Positions 45,029 to 54,257 of a stretch of DNA of 64,000 nt are shown here, piece by piece. The notes beneath the pieces are model-generated. The model made no database searches. It had not been told where the DNA came from and was given only the letters and a program-made list of their open reading frames with translations. Positions within the stretch are counted from its first letter, which is position 1, and the number at the start of each line of letters is the position of its first letter. The translations under genes and the position numbers were made by a program. This stretch comes from Bradyrhizobium ottawaense (GTDB taxonomy: Bacteria > Pseudomonadota > Alphaproteobacteria > Rhizobiales > Xanthobacteraceae). The stretch lies in assembly GCF_002278135.3 (NCBI RefSeq), contig NZ_CP029425.2, positions 1,712,001 to 1,776,000 on the forward strand, written 5' to 3'.

Positions 45029-45891
45029 GCCTCCGGCCTTTCGCCGACTGTGACCTTGAAGCTGATCGGCTCACCGCCGCGGCGCGCAGCGACATCGACC
45101 ACAGCGCCGACGCTGGAAGGTCCTAACGTCCGCGACAGCGCGCGCACGCCTGATAGCTTCTGGTCGTTGACCGCGACGATCACGTCGCCCTGGCGGATGC
45201 CGGCCGCGGCCGACGGACCGGCCTTGTCGACATTCATCACCATCGCGCCGATGCCGTCGTCGAGCCGGACCGGCTGGAGTCCGAGGCCGAGATATCCGCG
45301 CGCGATGCGGCCGCGCGTCTCGAGTTGCGCCGCGACCCGCTCGATCGTCGCCGTCGGGATCACCAGCACGCGCCGCGGCCCGAGCACCGCCATGCCGAAG
45401 GCTTCGCCCGATGCATCGAGCGCGAGGCCGCCCTGTTGGCTGCCGCGCAGGCGGACATCGAGCTCGATCCGCGCATCGATCTCGCCGCCGCGCAAGGAAC
45501 GCCAGCCGCTGCCGGATGCCGACACCAGCCCCAGCGCGGCACTCGGCGTCTCGCGGTTGGTGGCCACCACCATCGACAACGCGCCGAGGGGCGGGACCGT
45601 TGCGGCGAGCTTGACCGGGGCAACAGCGGCCTCAGTGCGCAGCAGCGCGATATCGGTGGTGTGGTCGCGGCCCACGATCGTGGCGGCCGCCCGGCTGCCG
45701 TCGGGCAAGCCGATTTCGACCTCGCCCTCATCGGCCAGCGCCTCGTCGGCGGTGACGATCAGGCCTGGCTTCCACGCAAAGCCGGTGGCGCGGGAGCGAT
45801 GCGAGTGCACGGAGACGACAGAGGGCGCGGTGCGCGCCACTACGTCCGCGAGGGCGGACGATAGTGAGGACAGGGGAGTTGGGTCGGTCAT
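45025..45891 (-). CDS. HtrA/DegP-like PDZ protein lacking catalytic residues (pseudoprotease)
   Basis: 288 residues: trypsin-like fold ~15-185, PDZ ~195-280 (RGYLGLGLQPVRL, AGIRQGDVIVAVNDQ). Active proteases have His in a TNNHV motif; here residues 47-52 read TADEAL. The nucleophile motif GNSGG is SQQGG (151-155). Only the Asp (Asp80 in HTTDIALL) is kept. No signal peptide or membrane segment follows the chosen ATG at 45891, so it appears cytoplasmic. The open frame upstream is unlikely to be coding. Four-base overlap with the LuxR-type gene suggests a peptide-binding sensor or partner for that regulator (inference). Confidence 0.82.
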   Translation of the reverse strand: MTDPTPLSSLSSALADVVARTAPSVVSVHSHRSRATGFAWKPGLIVTADEALADEGEVEIGLPDGSRAAATIVGRDHTTDIALLRTEAAVAPVKLAATVPPLGALSMVVATNRETPSAALGLVSASGSGWRSLRGGEIDARIELDVRLRGSQQGGLALDASGEAFGMAVLGPRRVLVIPTATIERVAAQLETRGRIARGYLGLGLQPVRLDDGIGAMVMNVDKAGPSAAAGIRQGDVIVAVNDQKLSGVRALSRTLGPSSVGAVVDVAARRGGEPISFKVTVGERPEA

Positions 45892-46078
45892 GGCTGGCTC
45901 CTGTAAGCTGCCCCCAATCTGGGATGTCGCGCGGAATCGCGAAACTGGCCGGGTGGTCAGGACACCGCCTGTTGCGGTCGACGAACATGTGATTGGGAGC
46001 CGCTCACGGGAACGTGTAGCAATCGGCCCGACATTGCGCCGCACGGCCTTAAGCCCTTTCAGCGAGCCCTGACTGACC

Positions 46079-47044
46079 ATGACCATCGACCTCACCCGCC
46101 GCACCCTGCTGCAACTCGCCGGCGCGACCTCGCTGGCCATGGCCGCCGCAGCCGCGGCGCGCGCCGAGGGCACCCCGCAGGGCGGCGGCCCGACCTTTGC
46201 CAGCCGCACGCCGATGCGGGTCGGCATGGTGACGCTGCGGGTGAAGAATCTCGACAAGGTTGCGGACTACTACCGCGATGTCATCGGCCTCACGGTGATG
46301 GAGCGCTCGGCGACTGCGGCGAAGCTCGGCACATCAGGCATCGCGCTGCTGGTGCTGGAGGCCCGCCCCGATGCGGCAATCGAGCCGCGCAATGCCGCCG
46401 GCCTCTATCACACCGCCTTCCTGATGCCGACCCGCAAGGACCTGGCGCGCTGGCTTGTGCACGCGGCCTCGCACCGCGTCAAGCTGTCGGGCTTTGCTGA
46501 TCATCTCGTCAGCGAATCCGTCTATCTCGATGACCCCGAAGGCAACGGCATCGAGGTCTATGCCGACCGCGATCCCTCGCAGTGGCAATGGAGCGAGGGC
46601 AGCGTGAAGATGGCGTCCGACGAGCTCAACATTCCCGACCTGCTGTCGCTGACCAATACGCGCGTGCCTGATTACGCCAGGGCACCGGACGGAATGCGCA
46701 TCGGCCACATGCATCTGCGGGTCGGCGATCTCGCGCAGGCCGGAAATTTCTATCATGGCGCGATCGGCCTCGATCCGACCCGCAGCCGCAACGGCGCCGC
46801 GTTCCTGTCGTCGGGCCGCTATCATCATCATCTCGGCATGAACGTCTGGCAGAGTCAGGGCGCCGGCCAGCGCGACGGTCAGATGACGGGTCTCGCCTGG
46901 TTCTCGCTGGTCATGGCGAAGCCGGAGCTGCTCGCCGCGCAGGAAGAGCGCCTGCGCAAAGGCGGTGCGAAGGTCACGGCGCTTGCCCACGGCGTGGAGG
47001 CGATTGATCCCTGGGGCACGCGAGTACGCTTGCTCAAGGTTTGA
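46079..47044 (+). CDS. VOC (glyoxalase/extradiol-type) family protein with Tat-like signal
   Basis: 321 residues. N-terminus [20 protein letters not shown] fits a twin-arginine signal, unusual for this normally cytoplasmic family. Two VOC modules follow: [20 protein letters not shown] to [10 protein letters not shown] and [20 protein letters not shown] to the C-terminus. The pattern resembles CatE-type catechol-2,3-dioxygenases, with metal ligands plausibly His53-region, His217-region and a late Glu/Asp. Substrate unknown. Divergent from the pseudoprotease. Confidence 0.85.
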   Translation: MTIDLTRRTLLQLAGATSLAMAAAAAARAEGTPQGGGPTFASRTPMRVGMVTLRVKNLDKVADYYRDVIGLTVMERSATAAKLGTSGIALLVLEARPDAAIEPRNAAGLYHTAFLMPTRKDLARWLVHAASHRVKLSGFADHLVSESVYLDDPEGNGIEVYADRDPSQWQWSEGSVKMASDELNIPDLLSLTNTRVPDYARAPDGMRIGHMHLRVGDLAQAGNFYHGAIGLDPTRSRNGAAFLSSGRYHHHLGMNVWQSQGAGQRDGQMTGLAWFSLVMAKPELLAAQEERLRKGGAKVTALAHGVEAIDPWGTRVRLLKV

Positions 47045-47100
47045 TCGCGGGGGCGGGCATTGCTAAGACCCGTCGGGTGCCAGCTTCCGGAGCCCCCGAC

Positions 47101-47976
47101 ATGTCCGAATTCCACGGCGTCTTTCCCTACCTCGTCTCCCCCGTCGATGCCGACGGCACGGTGCGGACGAACGTGCTCGCAAAGCTCTGTGACGACCTGA
47201 TCGGCGCCGGCGTGCACGGACTGACGCCGCTGGGCTCGACCGGTGAGTTCGCCTATCTCAGTGCCGCGCAACGCACGGCGGTCGTGCAGACCACGATCGA
47301 GGCCGCGAGGGGCCGGGTGCCCGTGATCGCGGGCGTCGCCTCGACCTCGACGGCGGATGCGGTGGCGCAGGCGAGGGCCTACCAGAAGTGTGGGGCCGAC
47401 GGCATCCTGGCGATCCTGGAGGCGTATTTTCCGCTCACCGACGCCCAGGTCGAGGCCTACTTCCGCGCCATCGCAGATGCCGTCGACATTCCCGTCGTCA
47501 TCTACACCAATCCGCAATTCCAGCGCTCGGACCTCACCCTCGACGTGATCGCGCGCCTCGCCGAGCATCCGCGCATCGGCTACATCAAGGACGCATCGAC
47601 CAACACCGGTCGGCTGCTCTCGATCATGAACCGTTGCGGCGATGCCTTTGGGGTGTTCTCGGCCTCCGCCCACATCCCGGCCGCGGTGATGCTGATCGGC
47701 GGGCTTGGCTGGATGGCGGGACCGGCCTGCATCATCCCGCGCCAGAGTGTCGCGCTCTACGACCTCTGCGAGGCTGGCCGCTGGGACGAGGCCATGGCGC
47801 TGCAGCGCCGGCTGTGGCGCATCAACGAGGCCTTCGCCCGCTTCAATCTCGCCGCCTGCATCAAGGCCGGGCTTTCGATCCAGGGCTACGACGTCGGCGA
47901 CCCCGTCCCGCCGCAGGCGGCGCTGACGGCCGAGGCGCGCCAGGTGGTGGAGGCGGCGCTGCGTGAGCTGGCGTAG
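47101..47976 (+). CDS. DapA-family dihydrodipicolinate synthase/N-acetylneuraminate lyase-type aldolase
   Basis: 291 residues. TIM-barrel aldolase with [16 protein letters not shown], the Tyr in VVIYTNPQF and the Schiff-base Lys in [10 protein letters not shown]. Many members act in catabolism (4-hydroxy-2-oxoglutarate, 2-keto-3-deoxy acids), and this one lacks dap neighbours, so lysine synthesis is unlikely. ATG 47101 is preferred over upstream starts because the fold begins there. Confidence 0.88.
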   Translation: MSEFHGVFPYLVSPVDADGTVRTNVLAKLCDDLIGAGVHGLTPLGSTGEFAYLSAAQRTAVVQTTIEAARGRVPVIAGVASTSTADAVAQARAYQKCGADGILAILEAYFPLTDAQVEAYFRAIADAVDIPVVIYTNPQFQRSDLTLDVIARLAEHPRIGYIKDASTNTGRLLSIMNRCGDAFGVFSASAHIPAAVMLIGGLGWMAGPACIIPRQSVALYDLCEAGRWDEAMALQRRLWRINEAFARFNLAACIKAGLSIQGYDVGDPVPPQAALTAEARQVVEAALRELA

Positions 47977-47980
47977 CTTC

Positions 47981-48105
47981 CGTAGGGTGGGCAAAGCGAC
48001 TTGTCCGCCGTAGCTCGAAGAGCGAAGGCGGAAGCGTGCCCACGACTTTTCTCGACGTCCAAGAGATCGTGGGCACGGCGCAAGTGCGCCTTTGCCCACC
48101 CTACG
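47981..48105. repeat. GTAGGGTGGGCAAAG-type palindromic element, copy 3
   Basis: Ends CGTAGGGTGGGCAAAGCGAC and GCGCCTTTGCCCACCCTACG; centre with CGTGCCCACGAC and complement. Nearly the reverse complement of 29813-29936, including the CTTGTCCGCCGTAGCTCGAA block. Confidence 0.75.
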
Positions 48106-48233
48106 GATTCGCGGGTCGCGGGACAGCATGCCGAATCCGCGGATATCCCGCCCAAAACCGCGGCTGGTATGCCCTTGATCGATCCGCTAAAAGGCTGCCC
48201 GCAGTTTCGAAAAGACCTCAAGGACCCCACGGA

Positions 48234-50558
48234 ATGAACATTCTTCCCGGCAATTTGCGTTTCGGAGCGGGGCAGCCCGTCAAGCGTTTGGAAGACCAGC
48301 GGCTGCTGACCGGGAAGGGGCAATTCATCGACGACAAGCCGGGCGACGGCGCCCTGTGGCTCTACGTCCTGCGCTCGCCGCATGCCCACGCCAAGATCGT
48401 CTCGATCGACACCAGTGCAGCCGCCGCGATGCCGGGCGTGACCGCGATCTACACCGGCGCCGACCTCGTCAAGGACGATGTCGGCAGCATCCCGACGCTG
48501 AGCATCTTCAAGCGCCCCGACGGCAAGCCGATGACAGTGCCGCCGCGCCGATTGCTCGCCCATGAGGTCGTCCGCTACGCCGGCGAGGCCGTGGCGGCCG
48601 TCGTGGCGTCGTCCCGCGTCGAGGCGCAGAGCGCGGCAGAGGCAATCGTCGTCGAGTACGACGTGCAGCCGGCGGTGGTCGACCCCGTCGAGGCCGTGAA
48701 ATCGGGCGCGCCCGTGGTGTGGCCGGAGGCGCCCGACAACATCGTCGGCGCGATGGCTTACGGCGATGCCGCCAAGGTGGACGAGGCGTTTGCCAAGGCG
48801 GCGCACACCGTCGAGCTCGACCTCGTCAGCCAGCGCCTCGTGCCGTCCGCGATGGAGCCGCGCTCGACCATTGCCGAGATCGACAAGAAGACCGGCCGCC
48901 TGCTGCTGCACGTGCAGTCGCAGACCCCGGCCTCGACCCGCGACGTGCTCGCCGAGGCCGTGCTGAAGCGTCCCAAGGACAGCGTGCGCGTGCTGGTCGG
49001 CGACATCGGCGGCGGCTTTGGCCAGAAGACCAACCTCTATCCCGAGGACGGCATCGTCGCTTACGCCGCAACCAAGCTGAGCAAGAAGATCCGCTGGCGC
49101 GGCGATCGCACCGACGAGTTCGTCGGTGGCACCCACGGCCGCGATCTCACCTCGACGGCGTCCTTCGCGCTCGACGAGAAGGGCAAGGTGCTGGCCTATC
49201 GCGTCAAGTCGATCGGCTGCACCGGCGCCTATTCCTCGGGCGCGGCGAACATCATCCCGCTGGTGCTCGGCCCGTTCGTGCAGACCGGCGTCTACGACCT
49301 GCCGCTGGTGCATTTCGAGGTGCAGTCGGTGATGACCCACACCGCGCCGGTCGGCGCCTATCGCGGCGCAGGCCGGCCCGAGGCCGTGTTCATCGTCGAA
49401 CGCCTGTTCGACGCTGCTGCGCGAAAAATCGGCATCGATCCGCGCGCGATCCGCAAAGCCAATTACATCAAGCCGGCGCAGCTGCCCTACACGAATGCCG
49501 CCGGACAGGTGTACGATTCCGGCGCCTTCGCGCACATGCTCGACCGCGCCGTGAAGCTCGCCGACTGGGACGGCTTTGCCGCGCGCAAGAAGGCGGCGAA
49601 GAAGAAGGGCCTGCTCTACGGACGCGGGCTCACTTCCTACATCGAATGGACCGGCGGCCGCGCCCACACCGAGAAGGTCAGCCTGCACGCGACCTCGCAA
49701 GGGCGCGTCGTGCTGCACTCCGGCACCATGGCGATGGGGCAGGGGCTGCAGACCACCTACACCCAGATGATCTCCGACACGCTCGGCATTGCCATGGACA
49801 AGATCGACGTGGTCCAGGGCGACACCGATTTGGCGATGGGCTTCGGCAGCGTCGGTTCGCGTTCGCTGTTCGTCGGCGGCACGGCGGTCGCGGTCTCCTC
49901 CAACGATCTGATCCAGAAGGCGCGCGAGAAGGCTGCGAACGTGCTGGAGACCTCGGTCGAGGACATCGAATATCAGGGCGGCATGCTCACGGTGGTCGGC
50001 ACCGATCGCCGCATCAGCCTGTTCGACATTGCGGAGAAGGAGAGCGGGGCCAAGCTCAGCGTTGATTCCGAAGGCGAGGTCGATGGTCCGAGCTGGCCGA
50101 ACGGCACGCATATCTGCGAGGTCGAGATCGACCCCGAGACCGGCGTCTCCAAGGTCGTGCGCTACACCACCGTCGACGACGTCGGTGTCGCCGTGAACCC
50201 GATGCTGGTCACCGGCCAGATCCATGGCGGTGTTGCGCAAGGCATCGGCCAGGCGCTGTATGAGGGCGTCTCGTATGATGCCGACGGCCAGCTCCTCACC
50301 GCCAGCTACCAGGATTACTGCATCCCGCGCGCCGACGATGTGCCGCCGATCGTAGTGACGCTGGACGATACCGCGCCGTGCCGCACCAATCCGCTCGGCG
50401 CCAAGGGCTGCGGCGAATCCGGCGCCATCGGCGGCCCGCCTTGCGTCACCAACGGCGTGATGGACGCGCTCGCCGAGCTCGGCATCACCCAGCTCAACAC
50501 GCCGCTGACGCCGCAGAAGGTCTGGCAGGCGATCCGGGACGCGAAGGCGGCGGGGTAG
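48234..50558 (+). CDS. Form-II CoxL-like molybdopterin hydroxylase large subunit, orphan
   Basis: 774 residues. Xanthine-oxidase-family large subunit: MPT-binding GGGFGQKTN, AYRGAGR at residues 375-381 and the catalytic Glu in GAKGCGESGAIGG. AYRGAGR is the form-II signature; true CO dehydrogenases (form I) have AYRCSFR, so CO oxidation is not expected. The usual iron-sulfur and FAD subunits are not adjacent. It would hydroxylate an unknown substrate. The ATG at 48234 is chosen because an RLEDQRLLTG pattern follows, the standard N-terminus. Confidence 0.88.
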   Translation: MNILPGNLRFGAGQPVKRLEDQRLLTGKGQFIDDKPGDGALWLYVLRSPHAHAKIVSIDTSAAAAMPGVTAIYTGADLVKDDVGSIPTLSIFKRPDGKPMTVPPRRLLAHEVVRYAGEAVAAVVASSRVEAQSAAEAIVVEYDVQPAVVDPVEAVKSGAPVVWPEAPDNIVGAMAYGDAAKVDEAFAKAAHTVELDLVSQRLVPSAMEPRSTIAEIDKKTGRLLLHVQSQTPASTRDVLAEAVLKRPKDSVRVLVGDIGGGFGQKTNLYPEDGIVAYAATKLSKKIRWRGDRTDEFVGGTHGRDLTSTASFALDEKGKVLAYRVKSIGCTGAYSSGAANIIPLVLGPFVQTGVYDLPLVHFEVQSVMTHTAPVGAYRGAGRPEAVFIVERLFDAAARKIGIDPRAIRKANYIKPAQLPYTNAAGQVYDSGAFAHMLDRAVKLADWDGFAARKKAAKKKGLLYGRGLTSYIEWTGGRAHTEKVSLHATSQGRVVLHSGTMAMGQGLQTTYTQMISDTLGIAMDKIDVVQGDTDLAMGFGSVGSRSLFVGGTAVAVSSNDLIQKAREKAANVLETSVEDIEYQGGMLTVVGTDRRISLFDIAEKESGAKLSVDSEGEVDGPSWPNGTHICEVEIDPETGVSKVVRYTTVDDVGVAVNPMLVTGQIHGGVAQGIGQALYEGVSYDADGQLLTASYQDYCIPRADDVPPIVVTLDDTAPCRTNPLGAKGCGESGAIGGPPCVTNGVMDALAELGITQLNTPLTPQKVWQAIRDAKAAG

Positions 50559-50579
50559 TCGTTCGCTCCAAACTCCGCT

Positions 50580-50735
50580 GTCGTCCCGGACAAGCGCGCC
50601 ATAAGCGCGCGCCGATCCGGGACCCATAACCACAGGGGAGTGGTTGTGGCGCGAACTGATAACTCCGAATCCCCGCAATCACATCTCCCTGTGGCTATGG
50701 GTCCCGGATCTGCGCTTACGCTTGTCCGGGACGAC
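50580..50735. repeat. GTCGTCCCGGAC-type palindromic element
   Basis: GTCGTCCCGGACAAGCG is the inverse of CGCTTGTCCGGGACGAC at the other end; GATCCGGGACCCATA and TATGGGTCCCGGATC form inner arms. A second member is at 60357-60500. Confidence 0.75.
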
Positions 50736-50782
50736 AGCGGAGTGTGTAGCGCTCGCTCGCGCCAAATGCTCGGGCTGCGGCG

Positions 50783-51979
50783 CTAAATCCCCAGCATCAT
50801 CTTCGCAATAATATCGCGCTGGATCTCCGAGGTGCCGCCGAAGATGGTGTAGGCGCGGCCGTTGAGATATTCCGGCACCATTGTCAGCATCTCCTCCGGC
50901 GTCGCCGGCTCGTGATTGAGCTGGTAGAGCGGTCGCATGGGCTCGACGGCGAGGGCGTCGTGGCCGATCACATCGACTCCGAGCCGCGTCACGGCCTGGC
51001 GGATTTCGCTGTTGCGCAGCTTCAGGATCGACGACACCGCGCCGGGATTCTGTCCGGTCTGCAATGCCGAGAGCACGCGCAGCTCGGTCATTTCAAGCGC
51101 GTCGATATCGACTTCCACCTCCGAGATGCGCGCCGCGATATCGGGGCTGTCGATGGCGCGGCCGGTCAGGTCCGATTCGGCGAGATCCGAAATCGCTTTC
51201 AGCCCCTCGCGCAGCTTGGCCGAGGCGATGCCGGAGCCGCGCTCGAACTCGAGCAGATATTTGCCGTAGGTCCAGCCCTTGCCTTCCTCGCCGACCCGGT
51301 TGGCCACGGGCACGCGGACGTCGTCGAAGAACACCTGGTTGACCTCGTGGTCGCCGCCGATCGTCAGGATCGGGCGTATCGTGATCCCCGGCGTCTTCAT
51401 GTCGATCAGGATGAAGCTGATGCCGTCCTGCTGCCGCGGCCCGTCGCTGGTGCGCACCAGCGCGAACATGCGGTTGGCGTGGTGCGCATGCGTGGTCCAG
51501 ATCTTGGTGCCGTTGATGATGTAATCGTCGCCGTCGCGGACCGCGCGTGTCTTCAGCGAGGACAGATCGGAGCCGGAGCCCGGCTCGGAATAGCCCTGGC
51601 ACCAATAATCCTCGCCGGAGAGAATCCGCGGCAGGTAGAAGTTTTTCTGCTCGGGCGAGCCGAACCCGATGATGACGGGCCCGACCATCTTTACCCCCAT
51701 CACATTGACGTTCGGTACGCCGGCCCGTGCGGATTCGGTCTCGAAGATCCAGCGCTGCGCCGGCGTCCAGCGCGGCCCGCCATGCTCGACCGGCCAGCCC
51801 GGCGCGCCCCAGCCCTGCCTGTGTAGCGCGCGCTGCCAGGCCATGCCGATATCAGGGTCGGAGAATACCGACGGCGTCAGCGCGGTCGCGCGCTTCATCT
51901 CCTCGGTGAGATTCTTGGCGACGAAGCCGCGCACCTCGTCCTGGAAGGCGCGCTCCTCGGCATTGAACGACAGGTCCAT
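50783..51979 (-). CDS. Acyl-CoA dehydrogenase
   Basis: 398 residues, standard ACAD fold: FAD/substrate segment CQGYSEPGSGSDLSSLKT, IWTTHAHHANRMF, and the C-terminal FGGTSEIQRDIIAKMMLG. It oxidises acyl-CoA to the enoyl form, passing electrons to ETF. It is the third gene of a minus-strand operon after a second, more divergent ACAD (15 nt upstream) and an enoyl-CoA hydratase. Adjacent unlike ACADs often form a heterotetramer (as in steroid degradation), so the true enzyme may need both. Confidence 0.92.
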   Translation of the reverse strand: MDLSFNAEERAFQDEVRGFVAKNLTEEMKRATALTPSVFSDPDIGMAWQRALHRQGWGAPGWPVEHGGPRWTPAQRWIFETESARAGVPNVNVMGVKMVGPVIIGFGSPEQKNFYLPRILSGEDYWCQGYSEPGSGSDLSSLKTRAVRDGDDYIINGTKIWTTHAHHANRMFALVRTSDGPRQQDGISFILIDMKTPGITIRPILTIGGDHEVNQVFFDDVRVPVANRVGEEGKGWTYGKYLLEFERGSGIASAKLREGLKAISDLAESDLTGRAIDSPDIAARISEVEVDIDALEMTELRVLSALQTGQNPGAVSSILKLRNSEIRQAVTRLGVDVIGHDALAVEPMRPLYQLNHEPATPEEMLTMVPEYLNGRAYTIFGGTSEIQRDIIAKMMLGI

Positions 51980-51994
51980 GAGGCTCTCCCGATA

Positions 51995-53134
51995 TCAGGC
52001 CTTGCGGCCAAGTTCGGCGTGACGGGCATAGTGGTGCGCGCTGCCGCCAAACAGCGTGTCGAAGGCGACCAGCCGCTTGAAATAGGCGCCGACCTCGAGC
52101 TCCTCGGTGACGCCCATGCCGCCATGAAGCTGGATCGACTGCTCGCCGACGAACCGTGCGCATTTGCCGATCTTGGCTTTCGCGGCAGACGCCGCACGGG
52201 CCCGCTCGACCGGCGGGCTATCCGCCTTCAGCGCAGCCCGCAGCGCCATCGAGCGCGCCTCGTCAACCTGCATCGCCATGTCGGCGAGGCGATGGCGGAT
52301 CACCTGGTTGGCCGACAGCGGCCGTCCGAACTGCTTTCGGATCTTGGTGTATTCGAGCGTGGTGTCCAGCAGCGTCTGCATGATGCCGACGGCTTCTGCG
52401 CCGAGCGCGGCCATGGCGCGGTCAATGGCCCATTCGATGGCCGGCAGCGCGTCGTGGCCGTCACCGAGCAGGGCGTCCTCCGGCAGATGCACGTCGGACA
52501 GCTCGATGTTGCAGGCGCGTCCGCCGCCGAGGCGCGGATAGTCGCTGACGACGAGGCCAGGCGTCGTCGCCGGCACGAGGAACAGGCCGATCCGTCCCGA
52601 AGGCCTCTGATGATCATGAATGTGCGCGGAGACGATGATCTCGTCGGCGGCATGGCCGTCGAGCACGGCGATCTTGCTGCCGGCAAGGCGCCAGCCGTTC
52701 GCCGTCTTGTTGGCTGATGTCGCGACCTTGGCGAGATCGAACCTCGCCGCGCGCTCGGAATGCGCAAACGCAAGCTTCAAGGATCCATCCGCGATCTTCG
52801 GCAGGCTCTCCTGCTTCTGCTCATTGGTGCCGCAACGGTCGATCAGTGCAGCACCCATCACCACGGTCGCGACATAGGGCTCCGACACCAGCCCGCGGCC
52901 GAACGCTTCCATCAGGATGCCGATCTCGACGGCACCGCCGCCTAGCCCGCCGAACTCTTCCGCAATCGGCAGCGCCAGCCAGCCGAGCTCGGCGAACTGC
53001 TTCCACACCGCCGGGCTGAAGCCGAGTGGATCGTTCGCCATCTTGCGGCGGTGATCGGCATCGTAGCTTCCGGCCACGAAGCGCTCCGCGCTCTCGCGCA
53101 GCAATCTTTGCTCGTCGCTGAGGTTAAGATCCAT
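51995..53134 (-). CDS. Acyl-CoA dehydrogenase, divergent partner
   Basis: 379 residues. ACAD fold with MDLNLSDEQRLLRESAERFV, FRKQFGRPLSANQVIRHR-like FAD segment (KIRKQFGRPLSANQ) and IQLHGGMGVTEELEVG near the C-terminus. The SEPG(S/T)GSD loop found in its neighbour is replaced by AFAHSERAARFDLA, typical of the second subunit in paired ACADs. ATG 53134; 5 nt after the hydratase stop. Confidence 0.9.
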   Translation of the reverse strand: MDLNLSDEQRLLRESAERFVAGSYDADHRRKMANDPLGFSPAVWKQFAELGWLALPIAEEFGGLGGGAVEIGILMEAFGRGLVSEPYVATVVMGAALIDRCGTNEQKQESLPKIADGSLKLAFAHSERAARFDLAKVATSANKTANGWRLAGSKIAVLDGHAADEIIVSAHIHDHQRPSGRIGLFLVPATTPGLVVSDYPRLGGGRACNIELSDVHLPEDALLGDGHDALPAIEWAIDRAMAALGAEAVGIMQTLLDTTLEYTKIRKQFGRPLSANQVIRHRLADMAMQVDEARSMALRAALKADSPPVERARAASAAKAKIGKCARFVGEQSIQLHGGMGVTEELEVGAYFKRLVAFDTLFGGSAHHYARHAELGRKA

Positions 53135-53139
53135 CGCAA

Positions 53140-53994
53140 TTACTCCGCGGCCGCCGGCGGCTTGCGCACGGAGGGATGCAGACCGGAGGGATCGACGATC
53201 ATGCCGAATTCCTGAAGATTGTGGGCGTGGCAGAGCTGATGCAGCGCGAAGGCCTGGTCGATCGCGGCGGGCTGGCCCATCACGTCGACGGAGCGGTTCA
53301 CCGCTTCCTTGGTCATCTTCAGCGCGAAGGCCGGCTTTGCCGCGATCCTGCGCGCCAGCTCCAGAGTGCGCGCAGAAAGCTCCGCGCGAGGCACGACCTG
53401 ATTGACCATGCCGAGCTGCCGCGCCACCTCGGCGCTCCAGTTGTCGGCGGTGAACAGGAACTCCTTGGCCTTGCGCGCGCCGAGCTCCCAGGGGTGCACG
53501 AACCATTCGACGCCGCAGACGCCCATGGTCACCACGGGATCGCAGAACTGTGCGTCGTCGCTGGCCATGATGAGGTCGCAGGCCCAGGCCAGCATCAGTC
53601 CGCCGGCGATGCACTTGCCGTGCACCTCGGCAATGGTCGGCTTGGCCAGGTTGCGCCAGCGCCGGGTGATCTGGAGATAGATTTCCTGCTCGCGCGCGAA
53701 GCGGCCATGGGCATTTGGTTCAGCAAAACCGCCCCAATTTCCGATCGGTGGAAAATCGACGCCGGCGGTATTCTTGCCGCCGGGACGCAGATCATGGCCG
53801 GAGGAGAAATGCGGACCGTTGCCGGCGAGGATGATCACCTTGACCGAGTCGTCCTGCACCGCCGCGTCGAAGGCGGCGTTGAGGTCGTAGGTCATTTGCA
53901 GGTTCTGCGCGTTGCGCGCCTCCGGCCGGTTCATCACGATCCGGGTGATCGCTGGATCCGGCCTCTCCACGAGGATGGTCTCGAACGAGGTCAT
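53140..53994 (-). CDS. Enoyl-CoA hydratase/isomerase family protein
   Basis: 284 residues, crotonase fold. The oxyanion loop includes NGPHFSSGHDLRPGG, and IAGGLMLAWACDLIMASDDA carries the second oxyanion Gly. C-terminal helix KMTKEAVNRSVDVMG is typical. First gene of the operon with the two ACADs, forming a beta-oxidation-like module for an unknown acid. Confidence 0.9.
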   Translation of the reverse strand: MTSFETILVERPDPAITRIVMNRPEARNAQNLQMTYDLNAAFDAAVQDDSVKVIILAGNGPHFSSGHDLRPGGKNTAGVDFPPIGNWGGFAEPNAHGRFAREQEIYLQITRRWRNLAKPTIAEVHGKCIAGGLMLAWACDLIMASDDAQFCDPVVTMGVCGVEWFVHPWELGARKAKEFLFTADNWSAEVARQLGMVNQVVPRAELSARTLELARRIAAKPAFALKMTKEAVNRSVDVMGQPAAIDQAFALHQLCHAHNLQEFGMIVDPSGLHPSVRKPPAAAE

Positions 53995-54096
53995 CGCGTT
54001 CCCCCGGTGTTCTGTCTTATTGTTTCGTCGAGTTGACTATGTCGGTCAGGGATAGGCAAGAGGCTTGCGTCAGTCGGCTGGGGTGCGCAGCGCAGT

Positions 54097-54187
54097 CATT
54101 CCGGGATGGTCCGAAGGACCAGACCCGGAATCTCGAGATTTTCAGGTGCGCAAGGGCGCACCATAGCTCGCTTCGCGCCCCGGAATG
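54097..54187. repeat. Palindromic intergenic repeat before lemA
   Basis: CATTCCGGGATGGTCCG and the distal CGCGCCCCGGAATG frame the element; inner GGTCCGAAGGACC and GGTGCGCAAGGGCGCACC hairpins. The CCGGGAT/ATTCCGGG core is typical of this genus's intergenic DNA. No gene in 53995-54257. Confidence 0.7.
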
Positions 54188-54257
54188 AACCCGAAAAGCT
54201 GGTACCGCGTTATCGCTATCTGATATTGAGTTACGGGATTCCACCGGGAGAAATTTA

